In this document: positions 1 through 7,699 of the stretch, in pieces
How positions within the stretch are numbered: position 1 is the first letter of the stretch
Layout of the letters: every line of letters begins with the position of its first letter
Source of the DNA: CALVUP01 sp964422195
GTDB lineage: Bacteria; Bacillota_I; Bacilli_A; RF39; UBA660
Length of the DNA: 37,269 nt
Assembly: GCA_964422195.1 (NCBI GenBank)
Contig: CAYRAF010000005.1
Location: 1-37,269, forward strand
Direction: 5' to 3'
The notes under the pieces: generated by a model
Told to the model about the DNA's origin: nothing
Database searches by the model: none
Seen by the model: only the letters and a program-made list of their open reading frames with translations
Made by a program: the position numbers and the translations under genes

Positions 1-25
1 GTTGATATTGATTTAGTCTAGCCAT
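1..25 (-). CDS. 5' end of a leftward gene cut by the window edge
   Basis: On the minus strand AGGAG (38-34) lies 8 bases before an ATG at 25-23, which opens a frame reading MARLNQYQ before the window ends. A second ATG at 29 hits TAG after three codons, so 25 is the better start. The same start, with Asp for Ala at codon 2, recurs at 719-695 inside the duplicated segment and is cut there after about eight codons. Too little is visible to name the protein. It may be a real divergent neighbour of the Nudix gene or another fragment like the one at 695. Confidence 0.4.
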
Positions 26-189
26 TCATGAAACTCCTATAAAATAAAGGAAAACTAATATTTAGTAATTACATTTTTTGATAAATAATTACTAAAAAAT
101 ATAAAAAATAGATTAAAAACGAACAAAAATAGCATAGTATTTTATACTTGGTATTGATAGTTAAACATTTATAAAGATGAGGTGTAAAT
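1..189. repeat. Duplicated divergent promoter segment, copy 1
   Basis: Bases 1-189 upstream of the Nudix gene correspond to 695-882 upstream of the flavoprotein gene. The first ~54 bases match with one substitution and one indel. The middle is diverged. Blocks such as AAAAATAGCATAGTATT and GTTAAAC recur near the downstream end, and the total length is nearly equal (189 and 188). Copy 1 begins at base 1 with the same G that ends the rbgA-like tag before copy 2, so the window may start at a repeat boundary. No clean -35/-10 pair could be assigned with confidence. Confidence 0.8.
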
Positions 190-645
190 ATGAGTTATAT
201 AATGAATATGAGAAGCAAGGTAGGACATGAACCAATTATAAATGTAGGTTCAACAATTTTAGTGTTTAATAAAAATAAAGAAATATTATTAAATTTAAGA
301 AGTGACACTAATGATTGGGGAATACCTGGTGGAGGAAAAGAATTAAATGAAACCTTAGAAGAATGTGCAATTAGAGAATTAAAGGAAGAAACTAATCTTG
401 ATGCTAGTGATTTAGAATTAGTTACAGTTCTATCAGGAAATGAATATTATTATAAATATCCAAATGATGATGAGGTAGATTGTGTAATTGTTTTATATCA
501 AGTTAAAAACTACAGTGGAGAATTAAAAATAAATGATGGTGAAAGTAACAAGTTAAAATTCTTCTCATTAGATAATTTGCCAGAATTAGAGTCAAGAGCA
601 AAAGCCATAATTGATAAGATAAATAGTGGTAAAATAAAACTATAA
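190..645 (+). CDS. Nudix hydrolase
   Basis: A 151-aa protein of the Nudix family, enzymes that hydrolyse a nucleoside diphosphate linked to another moiety. The Nudix box spans residues 48-70: G48, E54, then R62-E63-L64-x-E66-E67, which keeps the metal-binding REUxEE core; the usual Gly near the end is Asn69. The preceding beta-strand region with WGIPGGG is typical. The start is supported by GAGGTG 7 bases upstream. Substrate cannot be read from sequence; ADP-ribose or an oxidised nucleotide is possible by family. It is one of two accessory genes stacked upstream of rbgA, each with its own copy of the same upstream segment, which suggests gain by transfer or duplication rather than operon membership. 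Confidence 0.88.
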   Translation: MSYIMNMRSKVGHEPIINVGSTILVFNKNKEILLNLRSDTNDWGIPGGGKELNETLEECAIRELKEETNLDASDLELVTVLSGNEYYYKYPNDDEVDCVIVLYQVKNYSGELKINDGESNKLKFFSLDNLPELESRAKAIIDKINSGKIKL

Positions 646-648
646 TAT

Positions 649-710
649 AAAAGGAGTTGATCCAAATGAATGATAATAAAACTAATATAAATTGGTTGAT
701 ATTGATTTAG
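649..710 (+). pseudogene. Remnant of the rbgA start (5' tag)
   Basis: Bases 649-696 match 1391-1438, the ribosome binding site and first ten codons of rbgA, at 45 of 48 positions. The copy begins with the same kind of SD (AAAAGGAG) and an ATG at 666, and would read MNDNKTNINW. Immediately after the Trp codon it joins the duplicated divergent segment and stops at TAG (708-710). It encodes no useful protein and is best read as a scar of the event that stacked the two accessory genes. It may still be translated as a 14-codon peptide. Confidence 0.85.
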
Positions 711-882
711 TCTATCCATTCATGAAACTCCTATAAAATAAAGAAAAACAAGTATATGCTTGTTACATAATTAATAAATAATTACTGAAAAGTATTAAAA
801 ATATATAAAAAATAGTCAAAAATAGCATAGTATTTGATACTTGATATTTCTGGTTAAACTTTTGAAAAAGAGGTGATAGTAT
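695..882. repeat. Duplicated divergent promoter segment, copy 2
   Basis: Near-copy of 1-189. Its left end carries, on the minus strand, AGGAG plus an ATG at 719 and about eight codons (MDRLNQYQ) equivalent to the leftward gene at the window edge. That frame then runs into the inverted rbgA tag, so here the leftward gene is only a stub. The segment lies directly upstream of the flavoprotein gene and presumably supplies its promoter. Confidence 0.8.
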
Positions 883-1392
883 ATGAATAGAGTTTTATTA
901 GTAAATGGTAGTAATAGGGATGCTTATTCTTATAAAATATTAAAAGAAATAGAAAAAGATGTGTTTGATGCAAAGTTAATAAAATTAAATGATTATAATA
1001 TAGAGTTTTGTAAAGGTTGTTTATATTGTGATAAAAATGCTAAATGTGTTATTAACGATGATTTAAATAAACTTGTAGATGAAATGTTGAATCATGATAT
1101 AATCGTTTTTGCTATCCCAAACTATTTTGGAGGAATGAGTGGATTCTTTAAAAACTTTTTGGATAGGTTACACTTTATGTATAAAAGATCATTTTTAAAA
1201 GATAAGAAAATAGTATTTATATATACTGGTGCATTAGAAGATGATAGTATTACAATGGAAGAGATGACTAAATCTACTCATAATGTTGAAAAATATCTTG
1301 AATTATCAGTGGTAAAAAGATATAGTTTTTCTTCTAGAAAAGAATTAGATATTAATAAAATAAAAGAAATTAAAGACTTTTTAAATAAATAA
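883..1392 (+). CDS. NAD(P)H-dependent FMN reductase-like iron-sulfur flavoprotein
   Basis: A 169-aa flavodoxin-fold protein. The N-terminal strand-loop VLLVNGSNRDAYSYK is the phosphate-binding loop for FMN in the FMN_red/flavodoxin-2 group. AIPNYFGGMSGFFKNFLDRL is the second flavin-contact motif. Cys43, Cys46, Cys49 and Cys55 form CX2CX2CX5C, the compact cluster-binding spacing of iron-sulfur flavoproteins (family knowledge), so a [4Fe-4S] cluster next to FMN is likely. A redox role in the cytosol is inferred; the partner is unknown. GAGGTGA sits before the ATG. The protein is a little short for the family (usually about 180-200 aa). The gene sits between a duplicated promoter segment and rbgA, 15 bases upstream of the latter. 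Confidence 0.82.
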   Translation: MNRVLLVNGSNRDAYSYKILKEIEKDVFDAKLIKLNDYNIEFCKGCLYCDKNAKCVINDDLNKLVDEMLNHDIIVFAIPNYFGGMSGFFKNFLDRLHFMYKRSFLKDKKIVFIYTGALEDDSITMEEMTKSTHNVEKYLELSVVKRYSFSSRKELDINKIKEIKDFLNK

Positions 1393-1407
1393 AAGGAGGT
1401 AATCCAA

Positions 1408-2274
1408 ATGAATGAAAATAAAACTAATATAAATTGGTACCCAGGACATATGGCTAAAACAAAGAAAGAAATAAAAGAAAAAATAAACTTAGTTGATTTG
1501 GTATATGAAGTAATAGATGCTAGAATGCCTTATTCTTCTATGATGGAGGATGTAGAAGATATTTTAAAAGATAAGCCAAGGATTATTATAATGACTAAAT
1601 ATGATTTATGCGATAAAACAGAAACCGATAAATGGATTGATTATTATAAATCTTTAGGTCATGTTGTAATCGCAGTTGATTTAAAGAATGGTAAGAATGT
1701 TAACGAAATATTAAAATCTTCTGAAAAAGTATTAAATGAAATGAATCAAAAAAGGGAAGCAAAAGGCATGAAAAAAAGAAGTATGCGTGTATTAATAATT
1801 GGTGTGCCTAATGTTGGTAAATCTACTTTAATTAATAAGTTAGTAGGAAAGAAAGCAACTAATGTAGGAAATAAACCTGGAGTAACAAAAGTATTATCTT
1901 GGATAAGAATTAATAAAGATATAGAATTATTAGATACACCAGGTCTTTTATGGCCTAAGTTTTCATCTAATAAACAAGCATTAATACTAAGTGCATTATC
2001 ATCAATAAAAGAAGAAATACTGGATATAGAAGAACTTGCTATTTTTATACTAAATATTATGGATAAATTATATAAAGATCATTTAACTGAAAGATATGGT
2101 AATATTAATATAGATGATATAGAGGAAACTTTAGATACAATAGGTAAGAAAAGAGGGGCATTAATTAAAGGTGGAAATATAGATTATGATAAGGTTTATT
2201 CTTATATTATAAGAGATTTAAAAGAAGGATATTTAGGCGAAATTACACTAGATAGAATTGAAGATGTAAAGTAG
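1408..2274 (+). CDS. rbgA: Ribosome biogenesis GTPase RbgA (YlqF)
   Basis: A 288-aa circularly permuted GTPase needed for late 50S subunit assembly in Bacillota. The N-terminus NWYPGHMAKT is diagnostic. Motif order is G4 (TKYD, 63-66), then G1 (GVPNVGKST, 132-140), then G3 (DTPGLLWPKF from 176), the permuted order expected. G4 carries Thr where NKxD has Asn, which is uncommon. The length matches the B. subtilis protein. AAAAGGAGG lies just upstream of ATG 1408. The gene is preceded by two accessory genes and followed by its own terminator, so it closes this small cluster. Confidence 0.96.
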   Translation: MNENKTNINWYPGHMAKTKKEIKEKINLVDLVYEVIDARMPYSSMMEDVEDILKDKPRIIIMTKYDLCDKTETDKWIDYYKSLGHVVIAVDLKNGKNVNEILKSSEKVLNEMNQKREAKGMKKRSMRVLIIGVPNVGKSTLINKLVGKKATNVGNKPGVTKVLSWIRINKDIELLDTPGLLWPKFSSNKQALILSALSSIKEEILDIEELAIFILNIMDKLYKDHLTERYGNINIDDIEETLDTIGKKRGALIKGGNIDYDKVYSYIIRDLKEGYLGEITLDRIEDVK

Positions 2275-2293
2275 AAGAAACTTCTACTTTTTA
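2268..2293 (+). terminator. Terminator of rbgA
   Basis: Ten-base perfect stem AAAGTAGAAG / CTTCTACTTT with a 3-base loop and following Ts. The left arm contains the rbgA stop codon. Confidence 0.8.
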
Positions 2294-2295
2294 AG

Positions 2296-2324
2296 TTGAA
2301 AAAAGTTCTATGTTATGATAATAT
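2296..2324 (+). promoter_or_regulatory. Vegetative promoter for the 2343 operon
   Basis: TTGAAA (2296-2301), 17-base spacer, TAATAT (2319-2324), directly after the rbgA terminator and 18 bases before the start codon. Good match to a SigA-type promoter. Confidence 0.65.
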
Positions 2325-2342
2325 TATGATAGGGTGAGGCTT

Positions 2343-2723
2343 ATGATAGAGCATAAAAGTATGTTTGGAATATTAGGTATACTAATAGTTGTACCATTAA
2401 TTGTGATACTAACAATCTATATAATTATGATCACAAAAGAAAAAAACAAAAATAGTGGTTCATACTTATACAAAAGAGATTTTTGGGGAAGTTTAATTGC
2501 TTTATTCTATGGATCTGTTTTGTTCTCACTATCATTAGGTTATGGTATTAGTGTTATCTTAAGAATTTATGAGTATGGACTTGAAAGTAAATACCTATAT
2601 TTAATTATTGGTATTAGTGTATTAGTATTAATAACATTACTTTTCTTTATCTTTGCTATGAAAAAATATATGAAAATTATTAATGATAAAGATAAATATG
2701 TAGGTGAAGACAATGTTAGCTAA
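2343..2723 (+). CDS. Small three-helix membrane protein, unknown
   Basis: A 126-aa protein (129 if the in-frame GTG at 2334 is used). ATG 2343 is preferred because GTGAGG lies 5 bases upstream. Three hydrophobic segments are visible: near residues 6-30, about 50-75 and about 83-105, separated by short charged loops rich in Lys. No catalytic motif was recognised. The stop overlaps the next gene's start, and the two share a promoter, so they probably form a two-gene membrane unit. Confidence 0.7.
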   Translation: MIEHKSMFGILGILIVVPLIVILTIYIIMITKEKNKNSGSYLYKRDFWGSLIALFYGSVLFSLSLGYGISVILRIYEYGLESKYLYLIIGISVLVLITLLFFIFAMKKYMKIINDKDKYVGEDNVS

Positions 2724-3174
2724 TAAAAGTAAATTAATTGATATTTTATGTTATCTTATTATTTTTATTTTATTATTAATTATTATATTACCTCCACTTC
2801 TTAGATTTTTATTACCTCAAGGTAATGACTTTAATAATACAGCTTATATTCAAAGTTTAAGGTGTGTTTCTAAAGATAGTGTAGAAGGTGGATATCAAAA
2901 AATAATAAATACCAATTTTAATAATAATGTTATTACTAAAGTATCGGTAACGTATGAAAATTATGTAAGTGAAATATTTCCAGAAGAAAAACAATTAATA
3001 GATATAGAAGGAGTAACTGAAGATATAGCAGAAAATAGAGTTGTATACACTATTGAATACAACGATAAAACTAAAGATAATTTAAATTTAATTAAATATT
3101 TTGGTACTATTGATGAGTTAAAAGCTAAATATGAACTTAATGAGTATACATGTACTATAGCTTCTAACAAATAA
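2713..3174 (+). CDS. Membrane-anchored extracytoplasmic protein, unknown
   Basis: A 153-aa protein with one N-terminal hydrophobic helix (about residues 7-33) ending at PPLLRFLLPQG, followed by a soluble domain of alternating hydrophobic/charged strands that should face outside the cell. It has two Cys residues (in LRCVSK and YTCTIA), one near each end of that domain, which could pair. AGGTGA precedes ATG 2713; the GTG at 2704 is less likely. The start lies within the end of the upstream gene. The stop overlaps by 11 bases the stop of the convergent gerAB gene, leaving no room for a terminator between them. No family recognised. Confidence 0.65.
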   Translation: MLANKSKLIDILCYLIIFILLLIIILPPLLRFLLPQGNDFNNTAYIQSLRCVSKDSVEGGYQKIINTNFNNNVITKVSVTYENYVSEIFPEEKQLIDIEGVTEDIAENRVVYTIEYNDKTKDNLNLIKYFGTIDELKAKYELNEYTCTIASNK

Positions 3175-4099
3175 TTATACTAATAATAAATAATAATATA
3201 ATGAATAGATAAAAATTCTTACTAACAAGTTTAGATTTAAAACTATTCATTATTTTTTTTATATTCAATAAAATTATAGATAGTAAGGCATAAATACTAA
3301 TTAAATATTCAAAAGAAAGTAAATAATCAATTCTTTCAATAAAATTAAAGTATTTAATATTTTTTAACATCATTACCTCAGGATATTCATAAATAGTTGC
3401 TAAATTAATACCCATAATACTAATAATTAATATAAAATTTATGATTATCATAATAAACGCTACTAAGAATGAAGTAGTTAAATAGTGTTTAATTTTTTTA
3501 TTATTAATTTCTTTATTATAAAAAGTATATATTAATAATAAAGAACTACTAAATATAAATCCAAATAATAAAGAAGATTTAAGAATATTAAAATAATTAT
3601 TAGAAATTATAGGTAATAAATAATTAGTATCTACAAGTGAAGTTAAACTAATAGTTTTAAATAAAAACAATAATAGAAGTATATAAAATAATATTTCTAA
3701 TGATCTACTTAAAATAACAGAGTTTATAGACGAGGTATATAAAAATAAAAATAATAAAGTAATTATAATAAAAATCAAACTACTCTTATTTAAATATATG
3801 TATTGAATAAAGATAGTAAGTTTATATATAAAATAAACAAATAAAATACTTAAAATAGTTAAAGCTATTATTTTAAATATTTTATTATTTATATAATTCT
3901 TAATATTAATCTTATTAAAAATATATAAATATATATTTAATAAGATATATCCTAAAATAAAGCCTAATAATAAGCTTATAATTATATTTTTTGAAGAAAT
4001 ATTTAAAAATGTTTTATATCCTAATATATTTATGATTCCATAATTTATAAAAAATAAAAGTATACTTAATTGAAATGTAGTTGTATTATTATTTTTCAT
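3164..4099 (-). CDS. gerAB: Spore germination permease subunit, GerAB family
   Basis: A 311-aa integral membrane protein with about ten hydrophobic segments, starting MKNNNTTTFQLSILLFFINY. By family it is the APC-superfamily B subunit of a GerA-type germinant receptor in the spore inner membrane, which binds the nutrient. Assignment rests on topology and on its place behind GerAA and GerAC homologues. It is shorter than typical GerAB proteins (about 360 aa). ATG 4099 is chosen because AGGAGC lies just upstream; a longer open frame to 4159 has no ribosome site and lies inside gerAC. It overlaps gerAC by 11 bases. The composition is extremely rich in Ile, Leu and Asn. Confidence 0.8.
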   Translation of the reverse strand: MKNNNTTTFQLSILLFFINYGIINILGYKTFLNISSKNIIISLLLGFILGYILLNIYLYIFNKINIKNYINNKIFKIIALTILSILFVYFIYKLTIFIQYIYLNKSSLIFIIITLLFLFLYTSSINSVILSRSLEILFYILLLLFLFKTISLTSLVDTNYLLPIISNNYFNILKSSLLFGFIFSSSLLLIYTFYNKEINNKKIKHYLTTSFLVAFIMIIINFILIISIMGINLATIYEYPEVMMLKNIKYFNFIERIDYLLSFEYLISIYALLSIILLNIKKIMNSFKSKLVSKNFYLFIILLFIISIIIC

Positions 4100-4985
4100 A
4101 ATTAGCTCCTTTAGTATAAGTATTAATTTTATATTCTTGATAATAGCTATACTTATCAATAAAGTTTTTTAAAATTTTTTTTAAATATCTATTATATATA
4201 TTTACATAATTATCTTCTTTAGAGTATACGGAAGAATTAATATTAATAATATTTTTTTTACTATGAAGTTTATCGTTACAATCAATGTTTGTTATAGAAT
4301 AAAACTCATTATTAATTGATAAATTAATAGAATTGACATAATTATTTAAAATATTATAGCTAATACTTTCTTCTTCTGTTAGAAGATTGATATATTTATT
4401 ATTATAAAAATAACTATAGCCATAAACTTTTAATTTGTTATTATCTATGTTTATAGTAGGTAAAAAGCTATACTTATCATTATTTAAGTTTTTTAAATAT
4501 TTTTCATAAGTTATTGGATACGCTAAAGAATAGTTGTTACTATTTATTTTTAATAAACTATTAATATTAGTATTATTTTTTAGAATATCTTCTATATTAG
4601 AATTAGTATATGTAATAACAAATGAATTTCGATTATTCTTAATATTATTGAAATAGCTATTAATATTATTAATATCTTGATAATTTAGAGTAGATGATAA
4701 AACTAAGGTTTCTAAATGATATATGTATATTTCTTTATCTAGAGATAAATACAATTTGTTAAATGCTTGAGTTAATTTTTCATCTTTTTCAGTATAAATA
4801 ATTTTTTCATAATTATTATTATTCCTATAATTGTTAGTATCTACAGTTGCAATTGTTACTATATACTCATTATCTTCTTTAGAAATACCAATAGTATTGA
4901 CAATTAGTAAATCGTTTAATTCTGTATATGAAGTACATCCAGTAAAAAAGAAAATAATAATTATGAGAAGTCCAATTTTTTTCAT
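4089..4985 (-). CDS. gerAC: Germinant receptor lipoprotein, GerAC family
   Basis: A 298-aa lipoprotein. A signal peptide with a hydrophobic run ends in the lipobox FTGC (Cys17). The following TSYTELNDLLIVNTIGIS fits the start of GerAC proteins, which typically read ELN...V.GIGID. By family it is the C subunit of a GerA germinant receptor. It is shorter than usual (about 370 aa) and strikingly Asn-rich. Its ATG overlaps the gerAA stop in the ATGA arrangement, so translation is likely coupled. Gene order here is A-C-B rather than the textbook A-B-C. Confidence 0.87.
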   Translation of the reverse strand: MKKIGLLIIIIFFFTGCTSYTELNDLLIVNTIGISKEDNEYIVTIATVDTNNYRNNNNYEKIIYTEKDEKLTQAFNKLYLSLDKEIYIYHLETLVLSSTLNYQDINNINSYFNNIKNNRNSFVITYTNSNIEDILKNNTNINSLLKINSNNYSLAYPITYEKYLKNLNNDKYSFLPTINIDNNKLKVYGYSYFYNNKYINLLTEEESISYNILNNYVNSINLSINNEFYSITNIDCNDKLHSKKNIININSSVYSKEDNYVNIYNRYLKKILKNFIDKYSYYQEYKINTYTKGANYEK

Positions 4986-6403
4986 TGTTTCCCCCTTATA
5001 ATATTTTTAGTCAAATATTTATTTCTAGTTTTTACTTTGTTATGAGTAAATATGAAAGAATCTGTAATATCTTTTTTATGAAATGGTGCAAAAGGATATA
5101 GGTATGGTTTATTATAATTATTAATTTTAGATAAAGATATTATTAAAAATATAGTACTTATAAATATTCCATATATTCCTAGAAAGGCCGCAAAAACCAT
5201 AAAAATATATCTCCACCATCTAATCGCTGATGTTAATTCAATAGATGAAAAAACTAAACCAGATATAGCTGATAACGCTATTACTATAATCATAATAGGA
5301 GATACTATACCTGCTGATACTGCTGCATCACCAAGTACTAAACCTCCAAGCACAGATACTGCTGTACCTACATTATTACTCATTCTCATATCACTTTCCC
5401 TAAGTATTTCAAAAGCAATACTCATAATTAAAGCTTCTATAATTGCGGGAAAAGGTACAGTAAGTCTTTGTTTTGTAAAATTAATTAACATATTTATCGG
5501 AATAGCGTCATGATTAATAGTAGAAACTGCTATGTAATATGCTGGTAAAAAAATAGACATTATAAAAGCAAGAACTCTAATAATTCTAATAAAACTAACA
5601 TTTAAATATTTCTGATAATAATCATCTGGATTATGAAAATAATCAATTAAAAAAGTAGGTAATATTAAGACATAACAACTATTATCAACAATTACTACAA
5701 CTTTTCCTTCTAGTAAAGCTTGAGTAGCATTATCACATCTTTCGCTAGACATAATAGTTGGGAAAAAACTATTCTTATCACCAAGATATCTTTTAATATA
5801 TCCACTATCAACAATGCCATCTAAATTTATCTTAGAAAGTTTAATTTTAATATCTTGAATTAATTCTTTTTCACATATATTATTCATATAAGCAATACTT
5901 ACTTTTGTTTTACTAATACTACCAACAGTCATATTTTCTATATATAAATCACTAGATTTAATTCTTTTTCTAATTAGTCCTAAATTAGTATTAATATTTT
6001 CACAAAAACCATCTTTAGGCCCTTGTAAAGCAGGCTCATTAAGAGGTATATTAACACCTCTAGATAAATCTTCTCTTACTTCTATTGCAATAGCTTCATT
6101 ATTTATAATGATTAAAGCAAAACCATTGTATAAAAGATCTATCATCTTATCAAATGTTAGATCTTTTAATACGTTATTATCTGGTAATATACTATATATT
6201 TTATTATAAATATCTACTACTAAAATATTTTTAAATTCAGTATTTAAAAGAGGTTCTAATATAAATTCATTAATAAGTGATGTTGATGTAATTACTTCTG
6301 AATATATTAAAGTTATTTTTTTATCATCTACATTAATATTTCTAAAAATGAAGTCATTACTAAGACCAATCTTTTTCTTTATTTTAGTTACTAAGTCATT
6401 CAT
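4982..6403 (-). CDS. gerAA: Spore germination protein GerAA
   Basis: A 473-aa protein of the GerA/SpoVAF family. The N-terminal half is soluble (for example ALIIINNEAIAIEVREDLSR, then RGVNIPLNEPALQGPKDGF, a highly conserved family stretch). The C-terminal half holds four to five membrane helices with the conserved FPAIIEALIMSIAFEILRE and GGLVLGDAAVSAGIVSP regions. It forms the channel-like A subunit of a nutrient germinant receptor in the spore membrane. The start at 6403 has GGTGAT upstream. Its presence implies the organism, or a recent ancestor, makes endospores. Confidence 0.95.
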   Translation of the reverse strand: MNDLVTKIKKKIGLSNDFIFRNINVDDKKITLIYSEVITSTSLINEFILEPLLNTEFKNILVVDIYNKIYSILPDNNVLKDLTFDKMIDLLYNGFALIIINNEAIAIEVREDLSRGVNIPLNEPALQGPKDGFCENINTNLGLIRKRIKSSDLYIENMTVGSISKTKVSIAYMNNICEKELIQDIKIKLSKINLDGIVDSGYIKRYLGDKNSFFPTIMSSERCDNATQALLEGKVVVIVDNSCYVLILPTFLIDYFHNPDDYYQKYLNVSFIRIIRVLAFIMSIFLPAYYIAVSTINHDAIPINMLINFTKQRLTVPFPAIIEALIMSIAFEILRESDMRMSNNVGTAVSVLGGLVLGDAAVSAGIVSPIMIIVIALSAISGLVFSSIELTSAIRWWRYIFMVFAAFLGIYGIFISTIFLIISLSKINNYNKPYLYPFAPFHKKDITDSFIFTHNKVKTRNKYLTKNIIRGKQ

Positions 6404-6417
6404 ATTATCACCATTAT

Positions 6418-6446
6418 TAATATGTAAAAATAATCAAATATTATAC
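6418..6446 (-). promoter_or_regulatory. Possible sigma-G-type promoter for gerA
   Basis: On the minus strand GTATA (6446-6442), 17-base spacer, CATATTA (6424-6418). This matches the forespore sigma-G pattern (GYATR / CATnnTA in B. subtilis) expected for ger operons. Against it: the -10 ends only 14 bases before the gerAA start, leaving a very short leader, and chance matches are common at this AT content. Confidence 0.3.
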
Positions 6447-6462
6447 AAATGCTTTTAAGAAG

Positions 6463-6471
6463 TGTTATAAT
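6463..6471 (+). promoter_or_regulatory. Extended -10 of the rlmCD promoter
   Basis: TGTTATAAT is a perfect TGn extended -10; no convincing -35 lies upstream. It ends 15 bases before the ATG, so the leader is very short. Confidence 0.5.
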
Positions 6472-6486
6472 GATGATGGTGATTAG

Positions 6487-7695
6487 ATGTATAAAAATAT
6501 TAAAATAGAAAAATTAGATGATTTTGGTAGAGGAATATGTTATATAAATGATAAAATTACTTTTGTAGAAAATGCTTTACCTAATGAGATAGTAGATATT
6601 GATTTAACAAGAGAAAAAAGCAAATATAATGAAGCAACAGTTGTTAATTATATAGAAAAGAGTAAAGATAGAGTAAAATATAATTGTCCTTATTATGAAA
6701 AGTGTGGAGGATGCAATATTGCTCATCTTTTATATCAAAAACAATTAGATTATAAAAGAAAAAAAGTGGAGGATATAGTAAGGAAATATACTAAATATAA
6801 AAATATAAGAATAGAAGAAATATACGGAAATGATAATCTTAATTATCGTAATAAAGTAACACTCCATATTCAAGATAATAAAATAGGTTATTTTGAAAAA
6901 AATAGTAAAAGAATTGTAAATATAAATGAGTGTTTATTATTGGATAAAAGTATTAATGCAATAATAGGTAGATTACATAGATATGCAAATAATAATCAAA
7001 TCTTAAGTTCAACAATTATTATTAGAGCATTTAATAATGAAGCACTAATGTTATTAGATAAGAAAGAAAATAAAGAATTTTTAAATTTTTTTAATGATAT
7101 TAATATTATTATGGATAATAAAAATATTAAAGGAAAAGATTATCTTATAGATAATTTATTTGATAAGAAGTTTAAAATAAAGAAAGATGCTTTTTATCAA
7201 GTTAATAATAATCAAGTAAAAGTTTTATATGATATAGTTAGAAAAATTGTGAAAAAAAGTAATTATAGAAGTGTGTTAGATTTATATTGTGGCACTGGAA
7301 CCATTGGTATTATAGTTAGCCAGTTTGTAGATGAAGTATTAGGAGTTGAAGTAAATCAACAAGCAATAGAAGCCGCGATTGAAAATAAAAAAATAAATAA
7401 TATAAGTAATATAGAGTTTATTTTAGGTAAAGTAGAAGATAAGATAGATTTAATAAAAGGAAAGCATGATTTAATAATTGTAGATCCACCTAGAAGTGGA
7501 CTTGATAAACATGTTATTGATGTTATAAAAAAGTTAGATGCTAAAGAAATTATTTATGTATCTTGTGATCCAATTACTATGGCTAGAGATATAAATTATT
7601 TTGATAGCCATTATAAATTAGAAAAAATAAAATGTGTAGATATGTTTATGAATACATATCATTGCGAGAGTGTCTGTATATTAGAAAGGAGATAA
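6487..7695 (+). CDS. rlmCD: 23S rRNA (uracil-C5)-methyltransferase, RlmCD/RumA family
   Basis: A 402-aa enzyme that methylates uracil C5 in 23S rRNA with S-adenosylmethionine. An N-terminal TRAM-like domain (about 1-55) is followed by the iron-sulfur cysteines Cys67, Cys73, Cys76 and Cys149. The SAM loop is DLYCGTGTIG (265-274). DPPRSGLD (333-340) and YVSCDP with the catalytic Cys360 complete the set. In Bacillota a single RlmCD usually does both U747 and U1939; I infer the same here. The C-terminus reads YHCESVCILERR. That 3' end is duplicated twice downstream, and this gene end is a known integration hot spot (rum) in streptococci. Confidence 0.95.
   Translation: MYKNIKIEKLDDFGRGICYINDKITFVENALPNEIVDIDLTREKSKYNEATVVNYIEKSKDRVKYNCPYYEKCGGCNIAHLLYQKQLDYKRKKVEDIVRKYTKYKNIRIEEIYGNDNLNYRNKVTLHIQDNKIGYFEKNSKRIVNINECLLLDKSINAIIGRLHRYANNNQILSSTIIIRAFNNEALMLLDKKENKEFLNFFNDINIIMDNKNIKGKDYLIDNLFDKKFKIKKDAFYQVNNNQVKVLYDIVRKIVKKSNYRSVLDLYCGTGTIGIIVSQFVDEVLGVEVNQQAIEAAIENKKINNISNIEFILGKVEDKIDLIKGKHDLIIVDPPRSGLDKHVIDVIKKLDAKEIIYVSCDPITMARDINYFDSHYKLEKIKCVDMFMNTYHCESVCILERR
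7660..7695 (+). repeat. rlmCD 3'-end repeat, native copy
   Basis: The last 12 codons of rlmCD (HCESVCILERR-stop). Related copies at 8322-8363 and 9005-9040 each immediately precede the start of an accessory gene, as this one does. Confidence 0.8.
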
Positions 7696-7699
7696 AACT

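Noticed and set aside
510..719. Minus-strand open frame of 69 codons starting MDRLNQYQ
   Set aside because: Its first eight codons are a genuine stub of a leftward gene, but the rest is antisense to the rbgA tag and the Nudix gene and reads as a chance frame.
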